Assembly: GCA_019739225.1 (NCBI GenBank)
Contig: JAHHDT010000005.1
Location: 496,001-560,000, forward strand
Length of the DNA stretch: 64,000 nucleotides
Reading direction: 5' to 3'
Origin: Aquamicrobium sp.
GTDB lineage: Bacteria > Pseudomonadota > Alphaproteobacteria > Rhizobiales > Rhizobiaceae
Shown one piece after another: positions 1-11,500 of this stretch. Every line of letters starts with the position of its first letter. The stretch's first letter is position 1. A program made the translations under genes and the position numbers. The notes beneath the pieces are model-generated. The model saw nothing but the letters and a program-made list of their open reading frames with translations. It did not search any database and had not been told where the DNA came from.

Positions 1-58
1 GCCCGAGCAAGAGCTGGCCGAAAAGCGCCTGAGGCGGAATGCCGAGGAGTTCGAACAT
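1..58 (-). CDS. livH: Branched-chain amino acid ABC transporter permease, LivH type (5' end only)
   Basis: Only the first 19 codons lie in the window; the gene runs off the left edge. The minus strand reads MFELLGIPPQALFGQLLLG, which resembles the N-terminus of LivH-type inner-membrane permeases. It comes after livG, livF and livK on the same strand, so a permease is the expected next gene. No strong Shine-Dalgarno is visible (CAGGT is the nearest purine-rich stretch). Family is known from context; the substrate is inferred. Confidence 0.7.
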   Translation of the reverse strand, partial: MFELLGIPPQALFGQLLLG

Positions 59-81
59 CTGGATACCTGCTGCCGTATGAG

Positions 82-111
82 AAGGGAGGCGCGCGTGTGC
101 GCGCCTCCCTT
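82..111 (-). promoter_or_regulatory. Intercistronic hairpin between livK and livH
   Basis: A perfect 13-bp GC-rich stem (82-94 pairing with 99-111) closes a 4-nt loop just after the livK stop and 23 bases before livH. Neither strand has a T-run after it, so it does not look like a complete rho-independent terminator. Hairpins here often protect the binding-protein part of an ABC-operon mRNA or cause partial termination; that role is inferred. Confidence 0.6.
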
Positions 112-124
112 GCTAGCGGTTACG

Positions 125-1315
125 TCACTTGACGAATTCGCAGCCACCTTCCTCGAGCGGACGGAACGCCTTGTCGGCCGGGATCGTCGCAACGGTCTCG
201 TAAAGGTCCCATTCGCCTTCCGACTTGTCCGGCGTCTTCACGCGGAACAGGTAGGAGTCGTGGATCTTGCGCCCGTCCTCGCGAACGACACCCTGGCCGA
301 ACAGCGGATCGTCGGTCGGCATCTCCTTCATCTTGGCCATGACGGCCTCGGTTTCCTTGCTGCCGACCGCCTCGACTGCCTTCAGGTAGTGCAGGACGGC
401 GCTGTAGACGCCGGCCTGGATCATCGACGGCTTGTTGCCGGTCTGCTCCTCGAAGCGGGCCGACCACTCGCGGGTGCCGTCATTCATGTCCCAATAGAAG
501 CTTTCCGTCAGCACGAGGCCCTGGGCCACGTCGAGACCCAGCGAATGCACGTCGTTGATGAACACGAGCAGGCCGGCGATCGCCTGACCGGCCTGTGTGA
601 TGCCGAACTCGGCGGCCTGCTTCATCGAGTTGACGGTATCGCCGCCGGCATTGGCGAGGCCGATCACCTGTGCGCCGGACGCCTGCGCCTGCAGCAGGAA
701 CGACGAGAAGTCGGTGCCGGGGAACGGAGTCTTGACCGAGCCCACCACTTCGCCGCCGGCTTCCTTGACGACTGCCGAGGTGTCGCGCTCGAGTGCGTGG
801 CCGAAGGCATAGTCCGCGGTCAGGAAGAACCAGGTCTTGCCGCCGTTCTCCACCATGGCGCCGCCGGTGCCATGCGCGAGCTGCCAGGTGTCGTAGGTCC
901 AGTGGATGGTGTTGGGCGAGCAGGCCGCACCCGTCAGATCGGACGTTGCAGCACCCGAATTGAGGAAGATCTTGTTCTTCTCGCGGGTGATCTCGTTGAT
1001 GGCGAGCGCGACCGACGAGGTCGGAACGTCGGCGATCACGTCGACGCCTTCGGTGTCGTACCACTGGCGTGCGATGTTGGAGCCGACATCCGGCTTGTTC
1101 TGGTGGTCGGCGGACACGATCTCGACGTTGATGTCTTTGGACGCGGCGTCGAAGTCTTCCACTGCCATCCGCGCGGCGATCACCGAGCCTTCGCCACCGA
1201 TGTCGGCATAGATGCCGGAGCGGTCGTTCATCACGCCAATCTTGACGTCGGTAGCGTAGGCCGTTCCCGACATCAGCACGCCTGCCAGTGCGGCAAGGAC
1301 AAATCTGCTCTTCAT
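125..1315 (-). CDS. livK: ABC transporter periplasmic substrate-binding protein (LivK/amide-binding family)
   Basis: 396 residues with a clear Sec signal peptide (MKSRFVLAALAGVLMSGTAYA, cleavage near residue 21). The mature protein begins with the typical opening of type-I periplasmic binding proteins of the branched-chain amino acid/amide group: VKIGVMNDRSGIYADIGGEG. It would capture a small amino acid, amide or urea-like solute in the periplasm and deliver it to the LivH permease. The gene sits 43 bases after livF in a co-directional cluster and is followed by a strong hairpin. The ligand cannot be read from the sequence; this subfamily also includes urea and short-amide binders. Confidence 0.9.
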   Translation of the reverse strand: MKSRFVLAALAGVLMSGTAYATDVKIGVMNDRSGIYADIGGEGSVIAARMAVEDFDAASKDINVEIVSADHQNKPDVGSNIARQWYDTEGVDVIADVPTSSVALAINEITREKNKIFLNSGAATSDLTGAACSPNTIHWTYDTWQLAHGTGGAMVENGGKTWFFLTADYAFGHALERDTSAVVKEAGGEVVGSVKTPFPGTDFSSFLLQAQASGAQVIGLANAGGDTVNSMKQAAEFGITQAGQAIAGLLVFINDVHSLGLDVAQGLVLTESFYWDMNDGTREWSARFEEQTGNKPSMIQAGVYSAVLHYLKAVEAVGSKETEAVMAKMKEMPTDDPLFGQGVVREDGRKIHDSYLFRVKTPDKSEGEWDLYETVATIPADKAFRPLEEGGCEFVK

Positions 1316-1358
1316 TATCTTCTCCTCCGATTGCGGCGCGTTTCGCGCCTTCTCTCCC

Positions 1359-2094
<736 letters not shown>

Positions 2095-2102
<8 letters not shown>

Positions 2103-2850
2103 GTCCCGCTCCGATATAGGCTTCGATCACGCGTTCGTCCTTGGACACGGTGGCATAGTCGCCCTCGGCCAGCACCTTGCCGCGGGCCAGCACGGTGATC
2201 GTGTCCGAAAGGCTCGCCACAACCGACAGATTGTGCTCGACCATCAGGATCGTGCGGTTGGCGGAAATGCGCTTGATGAGCGCCGAGATACGCTCGACGT
2301 CTTCCTGCGCCATGCCCGCCATAGGCTCGTCGAGCAGCAGCATCTCGGGATTGAGCGCCAGCGTCGTTGCGATCTCCAGCGCCCGCTTTCGGCCGTATGA
2401 CAGATCGGAGGCGTTGACGGTCTCGAATTCGGAAAGGCCGACATCTGCGAGCAGCGCCCGGGCCTCGTCGTCGAATGCGGAAAGCACCTTCTGCGAGCGC
2501 CAGAAGTCGAAGCTGTCCCCGCGCTTGCGCTGCAGGGCGATGCGGACGTTTTCCAGCGCGGTCAGGTGCGGAAACACCGCCGAAATCTGGAACGAGCGCA
2601 CCAGCCCGAGCCGTGCGATGTCGGCCGAAGACATGGATGTGATGTCGTCGCCCTTGTAGGTGATCTTGCCCCTGGTCGGCGACAGGAACTTCGTCAGCAG
2701 GTTGAAGCAGGTGGTCTTGCCGGCGCCGTTCGGGCCTATCAATGCGTGAATCTGCCCGCGCCGAACACTGAGGTTGACGTCTTCGACGGCAAAGAAGCCC
2801 TTGAATTCCTTGGTCAGATTCTCAGCGGCCAGAATGACGCCGTCACTCAT
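2095..2850 (-). CDS. livG: Branched-chain amino acid ABC transporter ATP-binding protein LivG
   Basis: 251-residue ABC ATPase. Walker A GPNGAGKT at 39-46, a slightly altered signature LSYGRKRALEIA near 150, Walker B MLLLDEP around 160-166, and MAGM after Walker B as in LivG. The start is the ATG at 2850 (MSDGVILAAENL), preceded by TGAGGAACGT. The reading frame extends upstream to 3057, but that extension is arginine-rich and unlike the family. First gene of the transporter run on this strand, so the promoter should lie in 2851-3162. Confidence 0.92.
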
Positions 2851-3162
2851 ACGTTCCTCACACTCATCGCTCGCGCCTTTCCGGCGTGTTCTTTGTGATG
2901 AGCCCTCCTCCCGGGAAGCGCTCTGGCCGTTTGCCGGCCGATGCGGTCTGTCGCCGCGTCTGCCAGAACCATGCACAAGGATGCGGGGAAGGCAAGTTGG
3001 TATAAATACGCCGCCGCGCGACAAGTGCAGGTTACGAACCGTTGGCGCATATCGCATTCAACTAAAGTCTAATGAACGTTTGCCGCCATCCGTGAACGAC
3101 GAAGGCCGGCGTCGCCGCCGGCCTTCGCATTCCGTCCCGTGATGCAATACCGGGCGTTCGCG
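2851..3162. other. Intergenic region between livG and the chemoreceptor gene
   Basis: 312 bases with no credible gene. The livG end should hold the transporter promoter; an AT-rich patch (TATAAATA near 3001-3008) is the only promoter-like element seen and I could not pair it with a good -35. The other end carries a hairpin at 3101-3126. Confidence 0.5.
3101..3126 (-). terminator. Hairpin downstream of the chemoreceptor gene
   Basis: An 11-bp perfect GC-rich stem (3101-3111 with 3116-3126, 4-nt loop) lies 37 bases past the chemoreceptor stop. There is no T-run after it on the minus strand, so termination is plausible but not of the textbook kind. Confidence 0.4.
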
Positions 3163-5088
3163 CTATCGGTAACCGACGGATACGCCGACGTCCTCGTTGG
3201 CGGCCTGCCGCATGGTATTGCCTGCGGCATGCAGCGGGTTACGCCGCATGACGAGTTCCGCGCTCGCACTGGCGGCATGGTCGTCATCGAGCGAGAAGCG
3301 TGCGACAAGCGCCTCAAGGGACTGCGCCTCGCGCGCCAAGGAATGGCTGGCTGCTGTCGACTGCTCCGCCATGGCGGCGTTCTGCTGCGTGGCCTGATCG
3401 ATCGTGTTGACGGCGGAGTTGACCTCGGCGAGGCTGGTTGCCTGCTCGCGCGCGGCGGTAACGATCGCGGCGATGTGGTCGTTGATTTCGGCGACCTCCC
3501 GGACGATCGATTCCAGCGAGCTGCCGGTATCGCCGACAAGTTGGACGCCCGACTGCACCTGTTGCGCCGAGGTCATGATGAGCGCCTTGATCTCCTTGGC
3601 GGCCTCCGCCGAGCGCTGCGCAAGGGCACGCACCTCGGAAGCGACCACCGCGAAGCCCTTTCCGGCCTCGCCGGCGCGCGCGGCTTCGACCCCCGCATTC
3701 AGCGCCAGAAGATTGGTCTGGAACGCAATCTCGTCGATGACGCCGATGATGCTGGAAATCTCGCGCGACGAGGCGTCGATCTGGGTCATGGCGTGAACCG
3801 CCTTCTGCACGGTATCGCCGGAGATGCGCGCGTCCTCGGTGGCGCGGGAAACCAGGGCACCGACCTCCTCTGCCCGGCGCGATGAATCGCGGACGGTCGC
3901 CGTGATCTCCTCCAGCGCGGCAGCGGTTTCCTCCACGGAGGCGGCCTGCCGCTCGGTACGCCGCGACATGTCGTCGGCGGCGTTGCGGATTTCTTCCGAG
4001 CCGGAATTGATTGCCCTGGCGTTCTGGCGGATTTCGCCCAGCGTCTCGCGAAGGGTTGCGACCGATGTGTTGTAGTCAGTGCGAACCTGCTCGAGCCTGC
4101 CGGTGAAGGGTGTGTCGATCCGCTGTGACAGGTCGCCCTGCGCGAGCGCGGCCAGCGATGCGGCAAGCGCGTCGACTGCTTCGGCGATCTCGGCCTCGGT
4201 CTGGCGCTTTTCCTCGTCGTTACGGGTGCGCTCCGCTTCCGACGCCGAACGCTGACGCGCGCTTTCGTCTTCGACGCGTTCCTTTTCCAGGGCATTTTCG
4301 CGGAATACCGCGAGTGCCCGGCCGATGGCTCCGAACTCGTTCTGCCGATCCTGATGGGGTGCTTCCGCGGTCATGTCTCCCGAAGCGAGGCGGCGCACGG
4401 AGTCGGTCAGCGTGGACATCGGCCGGATGAGCGCCCGCATCGCGAAGAACGCCACGGCGCCGAAGACGAGCATGCACACAGCGCCGACCCCGGCCAGCAG
4501 AAGCAGCATGCTGTCGATCTTGGCGAAGTAGACCTCCATCGGGATGCCGATGAACAGGATGCCGACATTCGCGCCGGCCTCGTTCTTCACCGGCACGTAA
4601 CCCGTCATGTAGGCCTTCTCGAAAAGCACGGCCTGCCCGTAATAGGCCTCGCCCTTGGCCAGCACGGCCTGAGCCGGGTGGTCTGGCGCCAGCGTTGTGC
4701 CGACCGCGCGGCTTCCGTCCTGCTTGAGGACGTTGGTCGAGACGCGGCGGTACTCGTTGTCCTGCGTCTGGAAGACGGTCGCGACACCCGCGATCGCATG
4801 CGCGGTGCGGTCGACGAGGTCGTGGTTGGCGATCGGGGGGATGCTGGTGGCCCGAAGATCCCTGATCCCGTCACCCTCGATCTCGACCTCGAGACCGTAG
4901 AGCGACATGCCGGCCAGCACCGCCATCGTGCGTGCGGCGTCGCGGGCGTCCTTGCCCGCATCCTCGAGCACGGAAGCCCTGAGATTGTGGTGCATGACGC
5001 CGACGATGGCGGCGGTTGTCAGGAAAATGAGCGCTACGGTGACCGCCACGCTCTGGTAGACGATCGAAGATCTGAAAAGACTTATCAT
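3163..5088 (-). CDS. Methyl-accepting chemotaxis protein
   Basis: 641-residue inner-membrane chemoreceptor. TM1 lies at about residues 12-33, a periplasmic Cache-type sensor domain at about 35-190, and TM2 at about 194-217. HAMP follows TM2, and a second HAMP-like stretch ([11 protein letters not shown]) lies before the long coiled-coil signalling domain. The conserved hairpin tip reads [20 protein letters not shown] and should bind CheA/CheW. No C-terminal CheR/CheB-tethering pentapeptide is visible. It stands alone, with no che genes nearby, so it is an orphan receptor of unknown ligand. Confidence 0.92.
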   Translation of the reverse strand: MISLFRSSIVYQSVAVTVALIFLTTAAIVGVMHHNLRASVLEDAGKDARDAARTMAVLAGMSLYGLEVEIEGDGIRDLRATSIPPIANHDLVDRTAHAIAGVATVFQTQDNEYRRVSTNVLKQDGSRAVGTTLAPDHPAQAVLAKGEAYYGQAVLFEKAYMTGYVPVKNEAGANVGILFIGIPMEVYFAKIDSMLLLLAGVGAVCMLVFGAVAFFAMRALIRPMSTLTDSVRRLASGDMTAEAPHQDRQNEFGAIGRALAVFRENALEKERVEDESARQRSASEAERTRNDEEKRQTEAEIAEAVDALAASLAALAQGDLSQRIDTPFTGRLEQVRTDYNTSVATLRETLGEIRQNARAINSGSEEIRNAADDMSRRTERQAASVEETAAALEEITATVRDSSRRAEEVGALVSRATEDARISGDTVQKAVHAMTQIDASSREISSIIGVIDEIAFQTNLLALNAGVEAARAGEAGKGFAVVASEVRALAQRSAEAAKEIKALIMTSAQQVQSGVQLVGDTGSSLESIVREVAEINDHIAAIVTAAREQATSLAEVNSAVNTIDQATQQNAAMAEQSTAASHSLAREAQSLEALVARFSLDDDHAASASAELVMRRNPLHAAGNTMRQAANEDVGVSVGYR

Positions 5089-5518
5089 TGGGGCCCCTCG
5101 CCGCAGATGAACTCTTCAGATCAACCTTAAACAGTTAAAGCTTTAATGAAGCGTTCACCGCCCGCGGCGGATGAGACAGGGCCGTTCGACTGGCTCCCCG
5201 AAGCATCGCGGCGTCGTCAGTCCAGTCTCCTCGGCAGTCTGAGACGTGACCGGTTTCAGTGACCATGCCAGTGCGGTCGTACGACATGTGATGAATGCGG
5301 AAATACTTGGGACGCCCAGACGACCGCAAGTCGTACTCGGCCGGGCGACGGGTGTTTGACGGTCTCGTCGGCGGGTTATTTCGCGCTGCAACATAATGTG
5401 TTTGCCGGCGGTGAAACTACCATGGAACTATCGCCCCAATAATCGGTTTAAGAGCATTCCCGCATACGTCTGGCTAGCTGCCGGCAAGTCGAAATTGCCA
5501 TCCGGGGGCTCATACCGA
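5089..5518. other. Divergent promoter region, chemoreceptor / ndvB
   Basis: 430 bases without a credible gene; short frames here lack codon-usage or family support. Near the chemoreceptor start there are three TTAA tetramers spaced 8 bases apart (5127-5130, 5135-5138, 5143-5146), including the perfect palindrome TTAAAGCTTTAA. The ndvB side has no convincing sigma-70 pair; TTGAC at 5356-5360 lacks a good -10. Confidence 0.45.
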
Positions 5519-8500
5519 ATGAACGTTCACGCAGACCCGACGCTTCGGTCTGACAATCAGGTTTCGTTTCGCAGCGGCGAACTGCCTATCCGCTCGCCTT
5601 TTGCCCATCATGGCGACCTGCGCCGCCTCGGTGCAGCTCTGGCGCGCGGGGCCCGCGAGCATATCGAGGATATTGAGCCCTTCGAGCCGCGCGACCGCAC
5701 CAAGGACAGTGCGGAGCGCATCCGCTCGGTGGTCCAGGTGCTCAACCGCGCCCAGCTCGACGGCGAGAGCGTGACGCCGGCCGCCAACTGGCTGCTCGAC
5801 AATTCGCACGTCATCGAGCAGGCGATCGCCGCGATCCGCCGCGACCTGCCCCGGCGTTTCTATCGCCAGCTTCCGGTGATGACAGACCTGCGCGTGCCGC
5901 GCGTGCTGGCGATTGCGTGGCTTTACGTGGCGCAGTCCGACAGCGAGGTCTCGGTCGACGGTTTCCGCGCGCTGGTCGACGGCTTCCAGGAAGTTCAGCC
6001 GTTGCGTATCGGCGAGCTCTGGGCCCTGCCGTCGCTGCTGCGCTTCGTGCTGGTGGAGAATCTGAGACGGCTGGCGGTTCGCGTGGCCAAGGCGCGCGAC
6101 ATGCGGGTGCTGGCCAATCAGGTGGCCGACAAGCTGGCGCTGGTTCCCAGCGGCGAGGACGTCGACATTCTGCGCGCCTATTCGCAGCAGGCCCGCGACC
6201 GCACCTTCGCAACACAGCTTCTGCATCGCCTGCGCGACGGCTCTCAGATTTCCAGCAAGGCGCTGGCATGGCTTGAGGGCGAGCTGGAAGCGGCCGGCAC
6301 CGACGCCGAGGAGATCACGCTCGGCGAACACGCCAACCTGTCCTCGGGCAACGTCACCACCGGCAACATCATCAAGGGCCTGCGCCTGATCGACGACACC
6401 GAGTGGACGGTTTGGTTCGAGGAAGTCAGCCACATCGACCGCCTGCTGCGCGAGCGGACGGATTTCGAGAAGCTCGACTTCGCGTCCCGCGACGCCTATC
6501 GCGGCGCCGTCGAAAAGCTGGCGAAGCGTTCGGGGCGCGAGGAGCACGAGGTTGCCCTGCAGGCGGTCGTCATGGCGGAGACGGCGGGCGAATGCCGTTC
6601 GAACGGCGACGCCGGCGTCGATGCCGGCTGTTTTCTCGTCGGGCCGAGACGCCAGGAATTTGAGCGCGCGCTGGGTTATAGTCCGTCGTTCGGCGAGAGG
6701 CTCCATCGCATCTACCGCAAGAGCGACTGGCTGGGCGTCGTCCTGCCAGTGGCGCTGGTCACCTGCCTGCTGCTTGCCGCCGCGGCCGTGGCGCTGGCCG
6801 ATTATGGGCTTCCGACGGGCGCGGTTGTGCTGCTGATCGCTCTATTTGCGTTCCCCGCGAGCGAGGCGGCCGTAGGCCTCTTCAACACGCTGGTCTCCAC
6901 CTTCGTCAAGCCGACGCGGCTGATCGGCTACGACTACAAGGACGGCGTGCCAGCGCATGCGCGAACGCTCGTCGTGGCGCCGGTCCTGTTCGGCAGCCGC
7001 GACGACGTCGAGGATGCGGTTCGCAATCTCGAAGTGCATTACCTGGCCAATATGAGCGGCGAACTGCATTTCGCCGTGCTGTCGGACTGGTCCGACAGCC
7101 AGACGGAGCAGAGCGCGGCGGATCTGGCGCTGCTGGAGCATGCGCGCGACCTGATCGCGGCGCTCAACGCCCGCTACCCGAAGGAAGGCCATGCGCGTTT
7201 CTACCTGCTTCACCGCCGGCGGCTCTACAACAAGGCCGAGAGCTGCTGGATGGGCTGGGAGCGCAAGCGCGGCAAGCTGCATGAGCTGAACACGCTGCTG
7301 CGCGGCGACCATGACACGACGTTCTTCGCGCCCGCGGACCCGCTGCCGCAGGACATCGAATATGTGATGACGGTCGACGCCGACACGCGCATGACGCGCG
7401 GCGCGGTCGGCAAGCTGGTCGGCAAGCTGGAACATCCGCTCAACCGCCCCGTCATCGACGCCAAGGCGCGGCGCCTGACCTCCGGCCACGGCATCCTGCA
7501 GCCGCGCATCACGCCATCGCTGACGACCGGCGACGAGGCGTCGTTCTTCCAGCGCATCTTTTCCGCCAACCGTGGCATCGATCCCTACGTCTTCGCCGTC
7601 TCCGACGTCTATCAGGACCTGTTCGATCAGGGCACCTTTACGGGCAAAGGGCTCTACCACATCGACGCGATGGAAGCCGCGCTCCGCGATCGCATCCCGG
7701 AAAACACGATCCTCAGCCACGACCTGATCGAGGGTGGCTATGCCAGCGCCGCGCTGGTGACGGATGTCGAGCTGATCGAGGATTACCCGACTCGCTATCT
7801 CGTCGACGAGTCGCGCCAGCATCGCTGGGCGCGCGGCGACTGGCAGCTTCTGCCGTGGATACTCAATCCGCGCTCGGGCGTGCCCGGCCTTTCGCGCTGG
7901 AAGATGATCGACAATCTGCGCCGGTCGCTGACGCCGATCTTCTGGATCGCGGCGTCCGTGGCGGGCTGGACCCTGCTGCCCTTCACGCAAGCCGCCCAGT
8001 GGCAGGCGCTGCTTGTATTGAGCCTGTTCCTGTCGCTTACCTACGGCATCGTCGATTCGATCCTGCCGCGCGATCCCGAAGCGACGCTCAAGAACCACAT
8101 TGCCGCCGTTGCGCGCGACTTCGCCTTTGCCAGCGCCCAGGTTGCCCTCAAGGTGGTGCTGATGGCGCATCACGCCTGGTCGATGGGCGATGCCGTGGTG
8201 CGCACGCTCTATCGGCTGTTCGTCAGCCGCAGGCACCTGCTGGAATGGCGAGCGGCCTCGCAGGCGGCGCGTTCCTGGGAAGCGAGCCTTGGAGGCCACT
8301 ATCGCGCCATGAGCGGCGTGGTGCTGGTGGCACTGGTTGGCCTTGCGATACCGCTGATGGCCGGTTCCACCGGTGTGGTCGTTGCCGCATTCTTTGCGAT
8401 TTTCTGGGCCGGCTCGCCGGCCTTTGCCTGGTTGGTCAGCCAGTCGGCGGAGACCGAGGACCGGCTGGAAGTGGACCCCGACGACGCGGCGACCTTGCGC

Positions 8501-11500
8501 ACCATCGCGCGGCGGACATGGCTCTATTTCGAGACCTTCGTGACGGCCGAGCACCACATGCTGCCGCCGGACAATTTCCAGGAAGTGCCGGTGCCGGTCG
8601 TGGCAGGCCGCACCTCGCCGACGAATATCGGCGTCTATCTGCTTTCCGTAGTTTCCGCCCGCGACTTCGGCTGGATCAGCCTTTCGGACACAATCGACCG
8701 GCTCGACCGGACCATGTCCACCATGGAGAAGATGGAGCGCTATCGCGGCCATCTCTACAACTGGTACGACACCCGTACGCTGCGGCCGCTGCATCCGCTC
8801 TACGTCTCATCCGTCGACAGCGGCAATCTCGCGGGCCACCTCGTCGCCGTCGCATCGGCCTGCGACCTTTGGGCTGCCGCGCCCGCTGCCCACCTGCAGG
8901 GCGAGTTCGGCGGCATCATCGACGTCGCGGCCATCCTTGAGGAGGAACTGGCGGCGCTGCCCGATGACCGTCGCGCGCTGCGGCCGCTGCGCCAGCGTCT
9001 GGCCGAGCGTATCGAGGGCATGCGCCGTGCCGTGAACACGATCCGCGACGAACCTGAGACGGCGGCGATCCGCACCATCAACCTCACCGTGCTGGCGGCC
9101 GATATCCGCAAGCTTGCCCGGGCGCTGGACGAGGAGATCGGCTCGCAGGCGAGCAGCGACCTAGCGCTCTGGGCTGAGAAGCTGGAGAAGGCCTGCGAAG
9201 CCCATCTGACGGATTCGCATGTCGAGGAAACCGGCATCGGCAAGCTGCGCCAGCGGCTGATCCAGTTGCGCGACCGCGCGCGCAAGTTCGCCTTCGAGAT
9301 GGATTTCTCGTTCCTGCTGCGGCAGGATCGCAAGCTGCTTTCCATCGGCTACCGGATCGAAGAGCGCCAGCTCGACGAGGCATGCTACGATCTGCTCGCG
9401 TCCGAGGCGCGGCTGACCAGCCTGTTCGGCATCGCCAAGGGCGATCTGCCGACCGAGCATTGGTTCCGTCTCGGCCGGCCCGTCACCGAGATCGGCTTCC
9501 ACGGCGCGCTGCTGTCGTGGTCGGGCTCGATGTTCGAATATCTGATGCCCCCGCTGGTGATGAAGGAGCCGCTCGGCGGCATCCTCAACCAGACCAGCAA
9601 CCTCGTCATCCGGAAGCAGATGTCCTATGCCCGCTCGAAGCGGGTGCCGTGGGGCATTTCCGAAGCGGCCTACCATGCGCGCGACCGCGAGATGACCTAT
9701 CAGTACACCAATTTCGGTGTCCCCGGCCTCGGCCTCAAGCGCGGGCTGGCGCAGGATACCGTGATTGCGCCCTATGCGAGCCTGCTTGCCGCGCAGTTCA
9801 AGCCAGCCGAAGCCGTCGAGAACTTGCGCTGGCTGCGCAAGCTCGGGGCGCTCGGCCGCTACGGCTATCACGATGCGGTCGACTTCACCGCCGTGCGCGT
9901 GCCCGAAGGCAAACGCCACGCAGTGGTGCACAACTTCATGGCGCACCATCATGGCATGTCCATCGTCGCGGTGGCGAATGCCGTCTTCGAAGGCCGCATG
10001 CGTGATCGCTTCCACGCCGATTCCGTGATCGAGGCGGCCGAGCTGCTGCTGCAGGAAAAGGCGCCGCGCGAGATACCGGCAATGCCGATCCGTGCGGAGA
10101 CTGGCGAGCGGATCAAGCCGGAGGTGCTCGACGAACGTCCGGATTCGAGGCTCGTCCTCGATCCCCTGCGCAGCATGCGCGCAACCAATCTCATGTCCAA
10201 CGGCCACTATCACGTCATGGTCAGCGGCACGGGCACCGGCTACAGCCGCGCCGACGAGATCGCCATCACGCGCTGGAACGCCGATCCGACCGAGGATCGC
10301 ACCGGCACGTTCCTGTTCCTGAGCGATCCCGAGAATGGCGACTGGTGGTCGGCCACGGCGGAGCCAAAACGCATGCCGGGCGAAACGACCCGCGCCTTCT
10401 TCGGTGACGACCGGGCGGTGTTCACCAAGACCGTCGGCACGCTACGCTCCGAGGTCGAGTGCGTCGTCGTTTCCGAAGGCAATGGCGAGGCGCGTCGCCT
10501 CACGATCTGGAACGAAGGCGACCAGGATCGCCATATCGACGTCACGTCCTTTGCCGAGCTAGCGCTGGCCTTCGAGGCGGCCGACACCGCGCATCCCGCT
10601 TTCTCCAAGATGTTCGTGAAGACGGAGATCGGCGGAGAGGACGGCGCGACTGTGTTCGCGGAGCGGCGCAAGCGCTCGTCCGGCGACCCATCGATCGCGC
10701 TCGCGCATTTCGTGACCTCAGGCGTCGGCGTTGCGCGCGACATCGAGGCGGAAACGGACCGACGCACCTTCATCGGGCGCGGCCGGTCGATCGCGAACGC
10801 CGCTGCCTTCGATGCCGGCGCTCGGCTCTCCGGCTCGGCCGGTCATGTGCTGGACCCGGTGATGGCGCTGCGTGCGCGCGTGAGGGTGCCGGCGCGCAAG
10901 AAGGTAATGCTCACCTTCTGGACGGTCGTCGCCGCGAACCGGCCCGATGTCGAGCAGGAAATGAAGCGCTTCCTGCACCCCGACAGTTTCCGCCGGCAGG
11001 CGATGCTGGCATGGACGCGTTCGCAGGTGCAGACGCGCCATGTGGGGCTCAGCCTTGCCGAAGCCGCCGGGGTGCAGAAGCTCGCAAGCCGCCTGCTTTA
11101 TCCGGACCCGACCTTGCGTGCACCGGCAGAAACCATCTCGGCCGGCCTCGGCCGCCAGTCGGCGCTTTGGCCGATGGCGATTTCGGGCGACTTCCCGATC
11201 TTCGCGTTGCGCATCGGCGACGTCGCTGATCTCGAGATCGTCGCGACTGCGCTTCGCATGCAGGAATACATGCGCGCCCACGGCCTGCTGGCCGATCTGG
11301 TGATCGTCAACGAGCAGGCCTCGTCCTACGTGCAGGACCTGCAACAGGCGATCGAGCTGCTGTGCGACAACGCCCGCATGCGCGGCCGCGAGCTCGGGCC
11401 GCGCCAGCATATCTTCGCCGTGCGCCGCGACCTGATGGACGAGACCTCCTATCGCACGCTTCTTTCGGCTGCGCGTGTTGTGATGCACACCCGAAACGGC

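Noticed and set aside
5127-5146. CtrA binding site upstream of the chemoreceptor
   Set aside because: The TTAA boxes are 8 bases apart, not the TTAA-N7-TTAA spacing of CtrA; kept only as an unusual array.
6842-8794. 650-residue minus-strand ORF opposite ndvB
   Set aside because: A high-GC shadow: arginine/histidine-rich translation without domains, opposite well-conserved NdvB catalytic sequence.
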